A DNA stretch of 64,000 nt from VXOI01 sp965197575 (GTDB lineage: Bacteria; Chloroflexota; Dehalococcoidia; Lucifugimonadales; UBA3495). The notes beneath the pieces were generated by a model that saw only the letters and a list, made by a program, of their open reading frames with translations, made no database searches and was not told the DNA's origin. Positions 26,142-34,913 of the stretch are shown piece by piece; the first letter of the stretch is position 1, and each line of letters starts with the position of its first letter. Location: NCBI GenBank assembly GCA_965197575.1, contig OZ240214.1:3782001-3846000 (forward strand). Direction: 5' to 3'. A program made the position numbers and the translations under genes.

Positions 26142-27554
26142 CTATTCAGCCGCTCCGACCGCGTAGAGCTTGCCGTCGTGGGAGGCTACATACATCGTGT
26201 CTCCCGCAACTATGGGGCTGGCTGTAATCTTGTCGCCGGTCTTGAAGTCCCAAATGACGGCTCCGGTATCGACGTCCACTCCCAGGACAACACCATCCTC
26301 CGTCCCGATCAACAAGGTTTTACCGGCTACGGTAGGGGCGGAGGTGAAGTTCACCCCAATGTCGGCGGCCCAACGCTGCCCGCCGGTGGAAGACTCCAGG
26401 GCGTATACCTTGCCTGCCGTGGTAGCTACAAAGACCGTGCCATGCGCAACAGCAGGAGTGTGGGTTACGTCGCCTATTACGGTTGCGGACCACACGGTCC
26501 CCTTTTGTACCGGCTGAGAGATCACGTTCCACACGTAGAGGTTGATTTCCGCGCGGAAAATGGCCCGGCCCAAGGGATAGGTCTTGGCCGTCCGGTCTAT
26601 CGCGTACACCAGGCCGCCCTGAGAACCGAAAATCGCCAGGTCCCCTTGAATTGCGGGCCCGCCGCCAATGCGCCTGCCCTGCCCGGCGTCGTAATACAAG
26701 CCTCTCCGGCCCGATTTTGCGCTCACGGTATGAACTCTGCTGTCCTTGGACGCTACGACCACGATGCCGTCGGAGTAAGCCACGGATGCAAGGACCCAGT
26801 CCTTGGTGGCGAAGTCCCAACGCTGTTGTCCCGTGGCCGCATCCAGAGCGTAGAGTTTCTTGTCCCCGGCCCCGATATATACAGTACCGTCAGCTACTAC
26901 AGGCGAGGCAAAGATTGGATTCGCGATATCCGTCTCCCAAACCACCGCGCCGGTTTCGCGGTCCAGCGCCACGACAAGACCGCGGCGGACCGCAGAGACC
27001 ACCAGGTCGTCCGTTACTGCGGGGGTCGAGCTGGAAGGGAAACCGCTGCGGTACTGCCACACCGGCTCGCCGGTCTGCTGGTCCAATGCCAATGTGTGCC
27101 CATCCTCGGTGGTGAGGTAGATACGGCTGCCCACCACTGAGGGCGACGACAAAAGCGGCTCGGAACTGTCGTATACCCATTTGACTTTTCCGGGAACCGG
27201 TATCGAGTCCGGGGAGAAGCCGGCGTTATCCGGCGTCCTGCGGCCTTGCGCCCATATCTGCGGTCCGGCGCTCGCGTTAAGGGCGGTTGTGGGACCGGGC
27301 GGCGGGAAGAGAAGAGGACCCGTATCGAAAGCGTCCACCAGCCGCCACGCCACCAACGCCACGGCCAAGGCCAGCCCTAGAAGGAAGTAGCGGCTACGCA
27401 GGAATCGGAACCGGCGGCGGGGTGCAGGCGCTGGTGTCTCTGCCGGGGCAACGAGACTTGCCCCAGTCAGAGACGACCGGCAGTTATTGCACCTCGCTTG
27501 ACCGTCCGGCGGGTTCTCGTGCCCGCAGATCCGGCACAATAGGACTTGATCCAC
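26142..27554 (-). CDS. PQQ-like beta-propeller protein with zinc ribbon and membrane anchor
   Basis: A 470-residue protein starting with GTG at 27554. The N-terminus has a zinc ribbon, CRICG then CNNC, at about 7-24, an arginine-rich stretch and one membrane helix near 54-72. The rest is a propeller of repeated PQQ-type blades: VYLTTEDGHTLALDQQTG-like units recur about seven times, each with LYALD or its variant and a TG...W turn. The helix places the propeller outside and the ribbon inside. No catalytic residues of PQQ dehydrogenases are evident, so a scaffold or binding role is more likely. It is separated by 48 bases from the cupin operon downstream. Confidence 0.82.
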   Translation of the reverse strand: MDQVLLCRICGHENPPDGQARCNNCRSSLTGASLVAPAETPAPAPRRRFRFLRSRYFLLGLALAVALVAWRLVDAFDTGPLLFPPPGPTTALNASAGPQIWAQGRRTPDNAGFSPDSIPVPGKVKWVYDSSEPLLSSPSVVGSRIYLTTEDGHTLALDQQTGEPVWQYRSGFPSSSTPAVTDDLVVSAVRRGLVVALDRETGAVVWETDIANPIFASPVVADGTVYIGAGDKKLYALDAATGQQRWDFATKDWVLASVAYSDGIVVVASKDSRVHTVSAKSGRRGLYYDAGQGRRIGGGPAIQGDLAIFGSQGGLVYAIDRTAKTYPLGRAIFRAEINLYVWNVISQPVQKGTVWSATVIGDVTHTPAVAHGTVFVATTAGKVYALESSTGGQRWAADIGVNFTSAPTVAGKTLLIGTEDGVVLGVDVDTGAVIWDFKTGDKITASPIVAGDTMYVASHDGKLYAVGAAE

Positions 27555-27602
27555 GGCTATCTTCGCTTACATTATGGTGTAGAGGTAGGCCCCCAGTCCG
27601 GT

Positions 27603-28676
27603 CTAGCCGCTGAAGCGTCCGGTTACTGTCTGGTGGCCGGCGTTTTCGACGTAGGGCTCCTCGCGGTACAGGGCCATTTGCTTCATCAGGGGTATGTCCT
27701 GAATGGAAAACAGGATGGCCTCTTCCGTCCCTTCGCTGGCGTGTTCGTGCCAGGCCCAGGACGGGACGACGAAGAAGTCGCCTTCGTTCCAGTCGAAGCG
27801 CTGGCCGTCGATGACGCTGTGGCCGTTTCCCCGGAACACTTGGTACACCTTGCTGCTGGTGTGGCGGTGCGCCTTGGTGCGGACTCCCGGCCGTATCAAC
27901 TGCGCCCAGCAGGTCATGGACCGCAACACTGGCCCGCCGGTGGTCGGGTCGCTGAACTCCATCGCCACGTCGTCGAAGGGATCGGACCCCAACTCCGACA
28001 GCCCCTTGAGGGCATCGTACGTCCGGTCCCACTTGTAGTGCCAGAGCGGAGAATATGGGGCTTCTTCCACTCCCCAAACGGGCCGGAGCGCGCCGGAGGC
28101 GTATTTCCGAATCGAGTCGCCGACGCCGGTGATGGGCTGCTGGTCTTCGGGGAACGCCTCGTAGAAGCCGGCCCTCAGGTAGCCCACCAGCGGGACGTCG
28201 AGGCCGTCCAGCCAGATCATCGGCTCTGTGCCTTCGTTGGCGTGGTCGTGCCAGGTCCAGGAGGGCGTGAGGATCAGGTCGCCGGCCTCCATGTCGCACC
28301 GGTCGCCCTCGACGGTGGTGTAAGCGCCGTTGCCGGTGAGGATCCAGCGGATGGCGGTGGGCGTGTGGCGATGGGCCGGGGCGCACTCCCCCGGCAGCAG
28401 GAGCTGGAGGGCGGCGACCATGGTGTGGGTGGTGCCGCGGTCCAGTCCGGGAGTTGCCAGGCGCATCGTCCGCCGCTCCACGTCCCGGTCGGGCGTAACG
28501 ATCTCGCCGCTCTTCAGCACCAGTGGCTGCACCTCCGACCAGCGCCAGAGGAAGGGCTCGATATCCGGGGGGGCTGTCCGCTCCCGGTTGACCCAGCCGG
28601 GGGAGAGCCGGATGCCGTCGGAAGAATCATAGTATTGCTGGAGCTCTTCAGGGCTGAGTTGGTCTTTCACTGCCAC
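27603..28676 (-). CDS. Double-cupin protein, gentisate 1,2-dioxygenase-like
   Basis: A 357-residue bicupin. The first barrel has PAHRHTPTAIRWIL and the second KAHRHTSSKVYQVF followed by WAWHEHAS, each with the His residues that bind the metal in this superfamily. The start is a GTG at 28676 with AAGGAGG eight bases upstream; the open frame continues to 29204 but that part lies inside the amidase. Gentisate-type dioxygenases cleave an aromatic ring beside hydroxyl and carboxyl groups; the exact substrate cannot be read here. It ends the operon amidohydrolase-amidase-cupin. A truncated copy of its 5' part lies at 32997-33224. Confidence 0.85.
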   Translation of the reverse strand: MAVKDQLSPEELQQYYDSSDGIRLSPGWVNRERTAPPDIEPFLWRWSEVQPLVLKSGEIVTPDRDVERRTMRLATPGLDRGTTHTMVAALQLLLPGECAPAHRHTPTAIRWILTGNGAYTTVEGDRCDMEAGDLILTPSWTWHDHANEGTEPMIWLDGLDVPLVGYLRAGFYEAFPEDQQPITGVGDSIRKYASGALRPVWGVEEAPYSPLWHYKWDRTYDALKGLSELGSDPFDDVAMEFSDPTTGGPVLRSMTCWAQLIRPGVRTKAHRHTSSKVYQVFRGNGHSVIDGQRFDWNEGDFFVVPSWAWHEHASEGTEEAILFSIQDIPLMKQMALYREEPYVENAGHQTVTGRFSG

Positions 28677-28732
28677 GGTTGGGCCTCCTTGTAGTAGCGT
28701 CTGTGAGATAGGGGCTCCCGCTCGACCGCGCA

Positions 28733-30130
28733 CTATAACCCCGGCGTCAGCCGGTGTTGGGTTGCCGCCTCGTAAGTGTGACCCACACCAACCAGCAGCG
28801 GTTCTGCCAGGGGTTTGCCAACGAACTGGATGCCAAGGGGCAGTCCCTGGGTGTTCAGTCCGCAGGGCAGGGAGACGGTGGGCGCTCCGCTGAAATCGTA
28901 GGGTATGGTGAACTTTCCCCAAGTCCACTCTTCGGCTTCCATAGGCCCGTACATGGCGTCCAGGGTCACTTGCTCCGGGGGCGTGGTCATCGAGGGGCAG
29001 ATCAGGACGTCGATGTTGTCGAAGACCTCTCTCAGGATTCCGTTGCAGGCCAGCCGTTGACGGTTGGCTACGGCATAGTCGGAGGCCGTGTAGCCGTTTC
29101 CCAACTCCAACCAACCCCTGAACCAGGGGCCGTATTCGTCGCTGCGTGAGGGGAAGGTTGCCCGGTGGGCTGCGGCGGCTTCCGCGGAGCATAGCACACC
29201 CCAAGCCCGGGAGAACGCCTCGGTTTCGGGCATATTCACCGGAACAAGCGCCGCGCCCAGACTCTCAAGTACTCGAGCTCCGGCCATGACCGCCGCCGCC
29301 AACTCCGCGTCGACTCCGTCGCTGACGTAGTTCTCGTCCACACCTATGCGCAGGCCGCTGACGCCTTGATCGAGCCGCTCCAGCATATTGGGCACCGGAG
29401 CGGTAAGGGACGTCGGGTCGTTGGGATCGTGCCCCGCGATTGCCTCGAGCATGATGCCGGCGTCGGCGGCGCTCCGTGTCATTGGGCCCACGTGGTCCAT
29501 CGATTCGGCCAGGGCCAATACGCCGTAGCGACTCACCCGACCCCAGGTCGGCTTGATGCCCACCACCCCGCAGGCTGCCGAAGGAAACCTGATGGAGCCG
29601 CCGGTGTCGCTGCCCAGCGAGCCGTAGCAGAGGCCGGCCGCGGTGGCCACCCCGGAGCCGCTGGAGGAGGCGCCGGACCAGCGGTCGGCGCCCCAGGGAT
29701 TGACCGGCACGTCGAAATCAGGGTTGTACCCCGCCATCGCGCCTTCCGTCAGATTGAGCTTGCCAAGAATCACCGCTCCGGCTTCATTCAGCTTTCGAAC
29801 TACGGTTCCGTCGAAATCGGGGACGAAGTCCCGCAGCACCTTGGCGCCCCCCATGGTGGCCACGCCGATGGTGAAGCACAGGTCTTTGACGGCGATGGGC
29901 ACCCCGTGGAGACCGCCGCGGTATCGGCCGGCGGCGATCTCTTGTTCGGCAACTTGGGCCGCGGCGAGGGCCTGGTCGGCCATCACGGTGGCGTAGCTCT
30001 TGAGGGCGCCGTCCAACGCATCGATGCGTTCGAGGATGGCCCGGGTCAACTCCACCGGCGAAAGCTCTCGGGACTGGATCCGGGCCGCGACCTCCGTGAT
30101 CGTCTGATAGTGCAGCGGGACGTCGGTCAT
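28733..30130 (-). CDS. Amidase signature family protein
   Basis: A 465-residue amidase that hydrolyses an amide to acid and ammonia. The catalytic Lys82 is in VPIAVKDL, the Ser cluster GASSSGSG at 153-160 supplies the cis-Ser, and the nucleophile Ser179 is in GSDTGGSIR. The genes next to it encode an amidohydrolase (18 bases upstream) and a ring-cleaving-type cupin (56 bases downstream), so a pathway for an aromatic or heterocyclic amide is plausible. Gat-type glutaminyl-tRNA amidotransferase function is unlikely because no gatB or gatC lies near. Confidence 0.92.
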   Translation of the reverse strand: MTDVPLHYQTITEVAARIQSRELSPVELTRAILERIDALDGALKSYATVMADQALAAAQVAEQEIAAGRYRGGLHGVPIAVKDLCFTIGVATMGGAKVLRDFVPDFDGTVVRKLNEAGAVILGKLNLTEGAMAGYNPDFDVPVNPWGADRWSGASSSGSGVATAAGLCYGSLGSDTGGSIRFPSAACGVVGIKPTWGRVSRYGVLALAESMDHVGPMTRSAADAGIMLEAIAGHDPNDPTSLTAPVPNMLERLDQGVSGLRIGVDENYVSDGVDAELAAAVMAGARVLESLGAALVPVNMPETEAFSRAWGVLCSAEAAAAHRATFPSRSDEYGPWFRGWLELGNGYTASDYAVANRQRLACNGILREVFDNIDVLICPSMTTPPEQVTLDAMYGPMEAEEWTWGKFTIPYDFSGAPTVSLPCGLNTQGLPLGIQFVGKPLAEPLLVGVGHTYEAATQHRLTPGL

Positions 30131-30148
30131 GTTATCGGTTCCTCGTTA

Positions 30149-31615
30149 TCAGGAAGCTATCGGTAGCCCCTTCTCTTTGTACTCGTCGATGGCTGCCTTC
30201 AGCCAGGCCAGGTCGTCGTTGCGCGCCGCCGCCTTGGCTTGGGCCGGATCGATGCCGTAGATACGGGCGGCGTTGAGGCCGAGTATTTTCTCTTTGGCCT
30301 GCGCCGTCAGTTGGGGATAGCCGTAGCGCTGGCAGTACTCCTCGGGTATCTGGAAAGCCCGGAAGGCATCCAGCAGAGGCTGTGGAGACCCGTACCAGAT
30401 ACAGTCGGTGCCCCAAACGATATTGTCCTCACCGAGAGCCGCCAGGAGCTTGCCCATGACGTGGGCCGCCTCGCGTGGATGAGCCATGATCAGGTACCAG
30501 GTGGACCCTATCTCCGCGTAGACGTTGGAGCCTGGCCCGATGCCGGCGTCCTTCAGGCTCGTGATCAGGCGGTTGGAACCCTTGTGGGCTGTCTCCTCGG
30601 TGTAGGGGCCTTCCTCCTCGCCTCCCTGCCGGACTTCGTAACCGGAGTGGTAGATGAGGAAGTTGATGTCGGGGAAGGCTTTGGCCGCCGGGCCGACGTC
30701 CTTGGGCGAAGACGGGCCGTCCCAACTGGTGTCGGGCCCGAAGGTCAGCCCCTTGTGGGCGCACACCACACGTACGCCGGTTTCTTGGGCCCGGCGGAGG
30801 AAGGGCTGGCCGCTCCCCTCGTCGTCCAGCATCCACGGCGGGGCGTCCCAGTTCATGAACCCCTCGGCCTGTTGGCCGAACATGGTGTAGACTTTCCAGC
30901 CGGCGGGCCGACACCAATCGCTCCAACGGTCCATCATCTCTATGTCGCCGGGAACGTTGGGTGTGACCACGCAGTGATTGATGAGGCGGCCGGTCCCGCT
31001 GAGGCGTTCAATGAGCTGGCGGGTACCGAACATCTCCGGGTTGTCCAGCATGTTCGTCTTGGTGTTGCCCTGCGAGGCCGGGGCGGAGGTGAGAACGGCG
31101 ATATCGGTCTCGCTCTCTCCGTAAATGCACCGCAGGAATTCGGCCAGGGAATACAGCGCCTGGGCCTGGGTGGTCACCAGCTTGTCCAAACCCTTGAACA
31201 GGTCTCCCGACACGGTTTCGGCCATACCGAAGAAGGCCTTGGGCAGCTCTTCCGCAAACATGGCTCGGTCGGCCGTGAAATGGGTCTGGACGTCGATCAC
31301 TAGTTGGTCGCCGCCAAGCCTGCCGTCGGCAGCGTCGCGGTCGAGCGCTGCTTCCGGCGGCACGTTGTAAAAGCCGCCGCCCCAGGCTTCGTCCAGGGCG
31401 CGCAAGGCGGCTGCCGTACCCTGCCTGCTGGACCAGTAGTCGGACAGCGACATGCTGAGCCGGGCGGCGTTGTCCGGCCCCTCGGCCCGGATTCGGGCTA
31501 CCACCGGCAGGTTGAGGGGATGGTGGGGTAGGGGCGTGTATTCGTCGTTACTTCGCCGTTGGAGGACCAAAGGCAGTCTTGGAGGGCCGGGAGGCAAAAG
31601 CAATTGAGGCGCCAT
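30149..31615 (-). CDS. Amidohydrolase family protein (Amidohydro_2)
   Basis: A 488-residue metal-dependent hydrolase of the ACMSD/decarboxylase-like branch. The entry motif is DVQTHF near residue 107 in place of DxHxH, a metal His lies in VVCAHKGLTFGP near 284, IYHSGYE follows near 320 and the late metal Asp is in IVWGTDCIWYG near 414. The first hundred residues, including PLPHHPLNLP, are an extension. ATG at 31615 is preceded by AAAGGAGAGG. It is the first gene of the three-gene catabolic operon; ACMSD-type enzymes often decarboxylate or hydrolyse products of ring cleavage, which would fit the cupin. Confidence 0.87.
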   Translation of the reverse strand: MAPQLLLPPGPPRLPLVLQRRSNDEYTPLPHHPLNLPVVARIRAEGPDNAARLSMSLSDYWSSRQGTAAALRALDEAWGGGFYNVPPEAALDRDAADGRLGGDQLVIDVQTHFTADRAMFAEELPKAFFGMAETVSGDLFKGLDKLVTTQAQALYSLAEFLRCIYGESETDIAVLTSAPASQGNTKTNMLDNPEMFGTRQLIERLSGTGRLINHCVVTPNVPGDIEMMDRWSDWCRPAGWKVYTMFGQQAEGFMNWDAPPWMLDDEGSGQPFLRRAQETGVRVVCAHKGLTFGPDTSWDGPSSPKDVGPAAKAFPDINFLIYHSGYEVRQGGEEEGPYTEETAHKGSNRLITSLKDAGIGPGSNVYAEIGSTWYLIMAHPREAAHVMGKLLAALGEDNIVWGTDCIWYGSPQPLLDAFRAFQIPEEYCQRYGYPQLTAQAKEKILGLNAARIYGIDPAQAKAAARNDDLAWLKAAIDEYKEKGLPIAS

Positions 31616-31726
31616 AACAACCTCTCCTTTCGAAATGAATCGAATTTCCTTGGTAACCCTCTGGATTATGAAGAGTTCAATTCTACCGCAAAAAACGGCT
31701 AACGGGGGCGATGGCGCTTATTGCAT

Positions 31727-32954
31727 CAGGGCAATCGCGTCTTAACCAAGCAGCACTTTCAGGAGGTAGTCCTCACGCCAGCCTGCTTGGAGACGTTTGC
31801 CCTGGATGCCGACTTTCAGGCTGGTCTCCTTCTTGAGCAGGTTGTGAGAAATCTGCCGAAGCGTAGCCATGTTTTGGGGAGCGTAGTCCTTGCGGATCCG
31901 GCACTGGTCTTCGCGGAAGCTCACGTCCAGGGTCCAGTGCAGCGAATTCTCGATGCTCCAGTGGCTGCGCACCGCCTCCAGCATCTTTCCTGCCGGGGCC
32001 TCCAGGCTGCTGATGTAATAACGGGAGTGGACCGTGGCGCCTTCCGCCGTCTCCCGGCGGGCACTGACTTTCACCGCCGCCTTCAGCCCAAACCATTGCG
32101 TCCTGGTCCCCAGGTAGTCCAGACACTCAGAGTCTGAAATGACCCAACACTCACGCCCTTCGATGCGTCCGTGGCCCTTGTTCAAGGTCCGGGCATAGTC
32201 ATGGGGGACCCCCTCGAAGCCGTACTCTTCCGCCCCCTGGAAAAGGTCCCTGACGTCATCGTATAGCTGACTCTGGTTGTCCTTTACCGCCAGCACATAG
32301 TCGGCCCCGCCTTCCACAATCTGCTCCGCTATCTCCCGCTGACACCCCATGGCATCGATGGTCACGATGCACCCCTGGAGCGCCAAGAGTTCCAGCAGCC
32401 GGGGAATGTCCGTGATTTCGTTGGACTTCTCCCCGGTCTTGACTTGGCCCAGGGTCATGGTGTTGGCCGAGGCCCAGGCGCTCACCAAGTGGATGGCCTG
32501 CTTGCCGGAGTTGCGGTCGTGAGAGCGGCGCACCGTCTTGCCGTCTATGGCGACCACTTCCCCTTGGGCCAGTTGGGCCACCTCCTGAGTCCAGCCCATA
32601 AAACAGCTTTGGAACTGCTCTGGGTCCAGACGGGAGGACACCTGTCCGAAGGTGTCGTGGGACGGAATGCCGCCCGGCAATTCCAGGAAAGTTCTGAACC
32701 ACTCCTCCTTGCTGCGGCCGAACATCTCAACGTGCACCCAAGAATCGGCCCCGCAGATGGTGGCGCAAATGGCGATGGCAACTATGTCCAGGAGTTTGTG
32801 CCGCTTGCTGCGCTCAATCCTGGGGTCCTCCAGAGTAGCAAAGCAATCTAGAATCGATGCGCCTCCCTGTCTTACCACGACTACCTCCCCGCACCTGGTC
32901 AGATAGTCCTATTTTATACTTCTATAAAACTCTAATTAAGACGCGATTGCCCTG
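31727..32954. mobile_element. ISAs1-family insertion sequence, complete
   Basis: A 1228-base element with perfect 19-base inverted ends (31727-31745 and 32936-32954, beginning CAGGGCAATCGCGTC). It is flanked by an exact 10-base direct repeat, CTTATTGCAT, at 31717-31726 and 32955-32964, the target duplication expected of the family. The perfect ends, duplication and intact transposase indicate a recent insertion. It lies between the amidohydrolase operon's upstream region and a truncated cupin gene. Confidence 0.95.
31742..32878 (-). CDS. ISAs1-family transposase
   Basis: A 378-residue DDE transposase, the only gene of the element. The N-terminus has the family segment FATLEDPRIERSKRHKLLDI and ICGADSWVHVEMFG. 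The first catalytic Asp is in VVAIDGKTVRRS near residue 152, the second in IVTIDAMGCQ near 218, and the late acidic helix follows RSHWSIENSLHWTLDV near 325. The C-terminal codons overlap the left inverted repeat by four bases. No frameshift or stop interrupts it, so it is probably active. Confidence 0.95.
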   Translation of the reverse strand: MVRQGGASILDCFATLEDPRIERSKRHKLLDIVAIAICATICGADSWVHVEMFGRSKEEWFRTFLELPGGIPSHDTFGQVSSRLDPEQFQSCFMGWTQEVAQLAQGEVVAIDGKTVRRSHDRNSGKQAIHLVSAWASANTMTLGQVKTGEKSNEITDIPRLLELLALQGCIVTIDAMGCQREIAEQIVEGGADYVLAVKDNQSQLYDDVRDLFQGAEEYGFEGVPHDYARTLNKGHGRIEGRECWVISDSECLDYLGTRTQWFGLKAAVKVSARRETAEGATVHSRYYISSLEAPAGKMLEAVRSHWSIENSLHWTLDVSFREDQCRIRKDYAPQNMATLRQISHNLLKKETSLKVGIQGKRLQAGWREDYLLKVLLG

Positions 32955-32996
32955 CTTATTGCATGGCGGCAAGCCCTTCAATCGGACCCGGTTGAT

Positions 32997-33224
32997 CTAG
33001 ACCGAGCAAATGCATCTATGCCTCTCCACGTCCCGGTCCGGCGTCACGATCTCGCCGCTTTTCAGCACCAGGGGCTGCACTTCCGACCAGCTCCAGAGGA
33101 AGGGCTCGATCTCCGGCGGGCCAGTCCGCTCCCGGTTCACCCAACCGGGAGAGAGCCGGATGCCGTCGGACGCGTCGTAGTATTGCTGAAGCTCGTCAGG
33201 GCTAAGCTGGTTCACATCCGCCAC
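32997..33224 (-). pseudogene. Truncated 5' copy of the cupin gene
   Basis: From the GTG at 33224 the first 69 residues match the cupin at 27603-28676 at roughly four in five positions (QLSPDELQQYYDASDGIRL, then WSEVQPLVLKSGEIV). After DVER the match stops and six unrelated codons lead to a stop. Both metal-binding barrels are missing. The break lies about 55 bases from the insertion sequence but outside its target duplication, so the IS did not itself cut the gene. Confidence 0.85.
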
Positions 33225-33275
33225 GGTCGCGCCTACTTGTTGTAGCGGTTGGGGGAGGTTTCGAGCGTCAGTTTA

Positions 33276-33539
33276 TCAGCAATACACCTGGTCGCGCCGC
33301 CCAACCTGCACCACTAGGACCCGCAGGACTGCATCTTCGATTCTGCAAATGATGCGGTAGTCTCCCACCCGGTAACGCTAGTGCCCGGCCCATGGTCCTC
33401 TCAAAGCCCGGCCTCTTTGGCGAGGGTCGTCCAGCAGGCCGACCCGGTCCATATAGTCGGTGATGCGCTGGCTCGTGTTTCTGTCGAGTCTTTGAAGCTG
33501 ATCGTCGGCCCTCTCCGAGTATTCAACGGTCCAGCCCAA
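33276..33539 (-). pseudogene. RelE/ParE-type toxin with one in-frame amber codon
   Basis: An 88-codon frame from a TTG at 33539, overlapping the end of the antitoxin-like gene. It reads as a complete RelE toxin: WTVEYSERADDQLQRLDR, then ALRGPWAGH, RYRVGDYRIICRIED and VQVGRRDQVY. Codon 54 (33378-33380) is TAG where relatives usually have Trp in LWRYRVGDYR, so TGG to TAG is the likely change. No other stop or shift is present. The mRNA interferase would be truncated before its catalytic basic residues unless the amber codon is read through. Confidence 0.8.
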
Positions 33540-34191
33540 GGTGGGCCCTCACTTCCTCGGCGGTATATACTTTCTCCTGGCCGTTGCGGATTCTTTCCAT
33601 AACTTCTTCGGCCAGACGGGCATCTTCCATGTCGGCTTCTAATATGACCCCCGCTATGCGGTTGATGGTTGCGGCTAGCTGGTTATAGTGGACCATTTTC
33701 ACTCCAATCCTTGCCGCAAGTTCCTTCAGCCGGTTCAGAGAGATACGCTGGGTCTTCTGGCCTATCTCCGGTTCCGGAAGTTCGTCCTCGGGCATTACGC
33801 AGAACCGCCACTGGCCGGTATCGCGGTGGTCGGCAACATCCGGGTCGCTCTCGGGGTGCCAGGCGAAGACGTAGATATGGGTCTGGCGTCCCTTTTTCCC
33901 AGGGTGTATGTCGAACGACATGGCGTGTGGCTTGCCGGGACCTTTGGGATTCGTCCAGCTTTGCCGGGCGGCCGATTGCTTCACTTGCAGATGGATGCCC
34001 TCGCCGTTTTCCAGATCCCATGGGTCCCATTCCCCGGACGGTCGCCAACCGGCTTCCGGGGCGCCGCCGCGCAGTGCGGAATAGACCAGGCACTCGGCAT
34101 AGGTCCCCCGCCAAGCATTGCCAATCAGCTTCTGGCCGTAGAACCTGCCGGATATATATTCGGCGATGCTGTCGTGCAGTTGGTTGCTCAT
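33523..34191 (-). CDS. PD-(D/E)XK nuclease-like domain apparently fused to a RelB-type antitoxin
   Basis: A 222-residue protein. Residues 1-165 look like a restriction-endonuclease fold: GTYAECLVYSALRG near 29 (helix with a Glu), then DPWDLENGEGIHLQVKQSA near 56-74, in which D/E and QVK fit a PD-(D/E)XK centre. The last 40 residues (EDARLAEEVMERIRNGQEKVYTAEEVRAHLGLDR, in two overlapping parts) match the C-terminal half of small antitoxins encoded in front of RelE/ParE toxins, and the toxin frame indeed starts inside them. It could also be two genes read as one, but no start or stop separates the parts. It is preceded by a phage-like broken RusA gene. Confidence 0.65.
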   Translation of the reverse strand: MSNQLHDSIAEYISGRFYGQKLIGNAWRGTYAECLVYSALRGGAPEAGWRPSGEWDPWDLENGEGIHLQVKQSAARQSWTNPKGPGKPHAMSFDIHPGKKGRQTHIYVFAWHPESDPDVADHRDTGQWRFCVMPEDELPEPEIGQKTQRISLNRLKELAARIGVKMVHYNQLAATINRIAGVILEADMEDARLAEEVMERIRNGQEKVYTAEEVRAHLGLDR

Positions 34192-34300
34192 GTCGCTGCC
34201 ACTGTTCCTTTATGTCCCCTCCGCCGGGAGCGCGGCCAACTCTTTCGAAACTCCCTCCAACCATTCGGTCGGCACGTCGAGGTAGGTGCTACTGCTGAGG

Positions 34301-34836
34301 TCACATGGAAGATATGCAGATAACTATCCCCTCTTCTTCCCGCAGTGAGATGCCGGAACCAGAAAGAGAGTTTCCAGGGTCAGGAAGCTTGTGGGCGAGC
34401 ACAGTCGTAAATTTGGAGTCGTCAAAGGTCCATCTGTTACCCAAATTAGGCATTTCCTTTTTTTCAGGGAAGGCATTGATAGCATCGACAATCGGCTTGA
34501 TGTGGTTGTCGACGTCTAGTTTGCCTCGGCTGTTCGGACGTTTGAAAGCCATGCCTAGCGAAATCGCATAATCATTATAATCGGCCCAAGGCGCATCTCC
34601 TCGCTATAATCGGCCCAAGGCGCATCTCCTCGCTTTGCATTGACTTTCCTTGAAATCTTCACATGCCATTCCTGCCATTTCTTGCGTTTTTCGTGATCAT
34701 TTCCAGGAGCCCAGCTCGCAATCTCTCCAAATACTGCTAGGCATAGCGGATCCGACACAGAATTCGCAAACTCGACGGTTGGGAACCTCTGGCCTTCGAT
34801 TTCTCGATAGCTAAACTTTAGTTCGTCGTTTGGCAT
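34301..34836 (-). pseudogene. RusA-like Holliday junction resolvase broken by a 29-bp tandem duplication
   Basis: The ATG at 34836 has CAGGAG seven bases upstream. The frame runs to GDAPWADY, then a second exact copy of a 29-base unit (within about 34566-34627) shifts it to a stop at 34555. Removing one copy restores a single frame, ...ADYNDYAISLGMAFKRPNSRGK, that continues into the downstream frame with LDVDNHIKPIVDAI, the RusA motif with its metal-binding aspartates, ending at 34301. RusA resolves Holliday junctions and is usually phage-borne. The break is recent, since both halves are otherwise intact. Confidence 0.8.
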
Positions 34837-34863
34837 GGCCGACTCCTGACAGCGCCAAGATGC

Positions 34864-34895
34864 AAAGGCCCCCGGAACTGTTCCGGGGGCCTTTT
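34864..34895 (-). terminator. Terminator of the 23S-tRNA unit
   Basis: AAGGCCCCCGGAAC and GTTCCGGGGGCCTT arms with almost no loop, with T runs on both strands. It follows the tRNA on the minus strand by about 20 bases and probably works in both directions. Confidence 0.85.
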
Positions 34896-34913
34896 CGTGG
34901 TTGCCTATGTTTT

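Noticed and set aside
28677..29204. N-terminal extension of the cupin frame
   Set aside because: It lies within the amidase gene; the GTG at 28676 has a perfect AAGGAGG.
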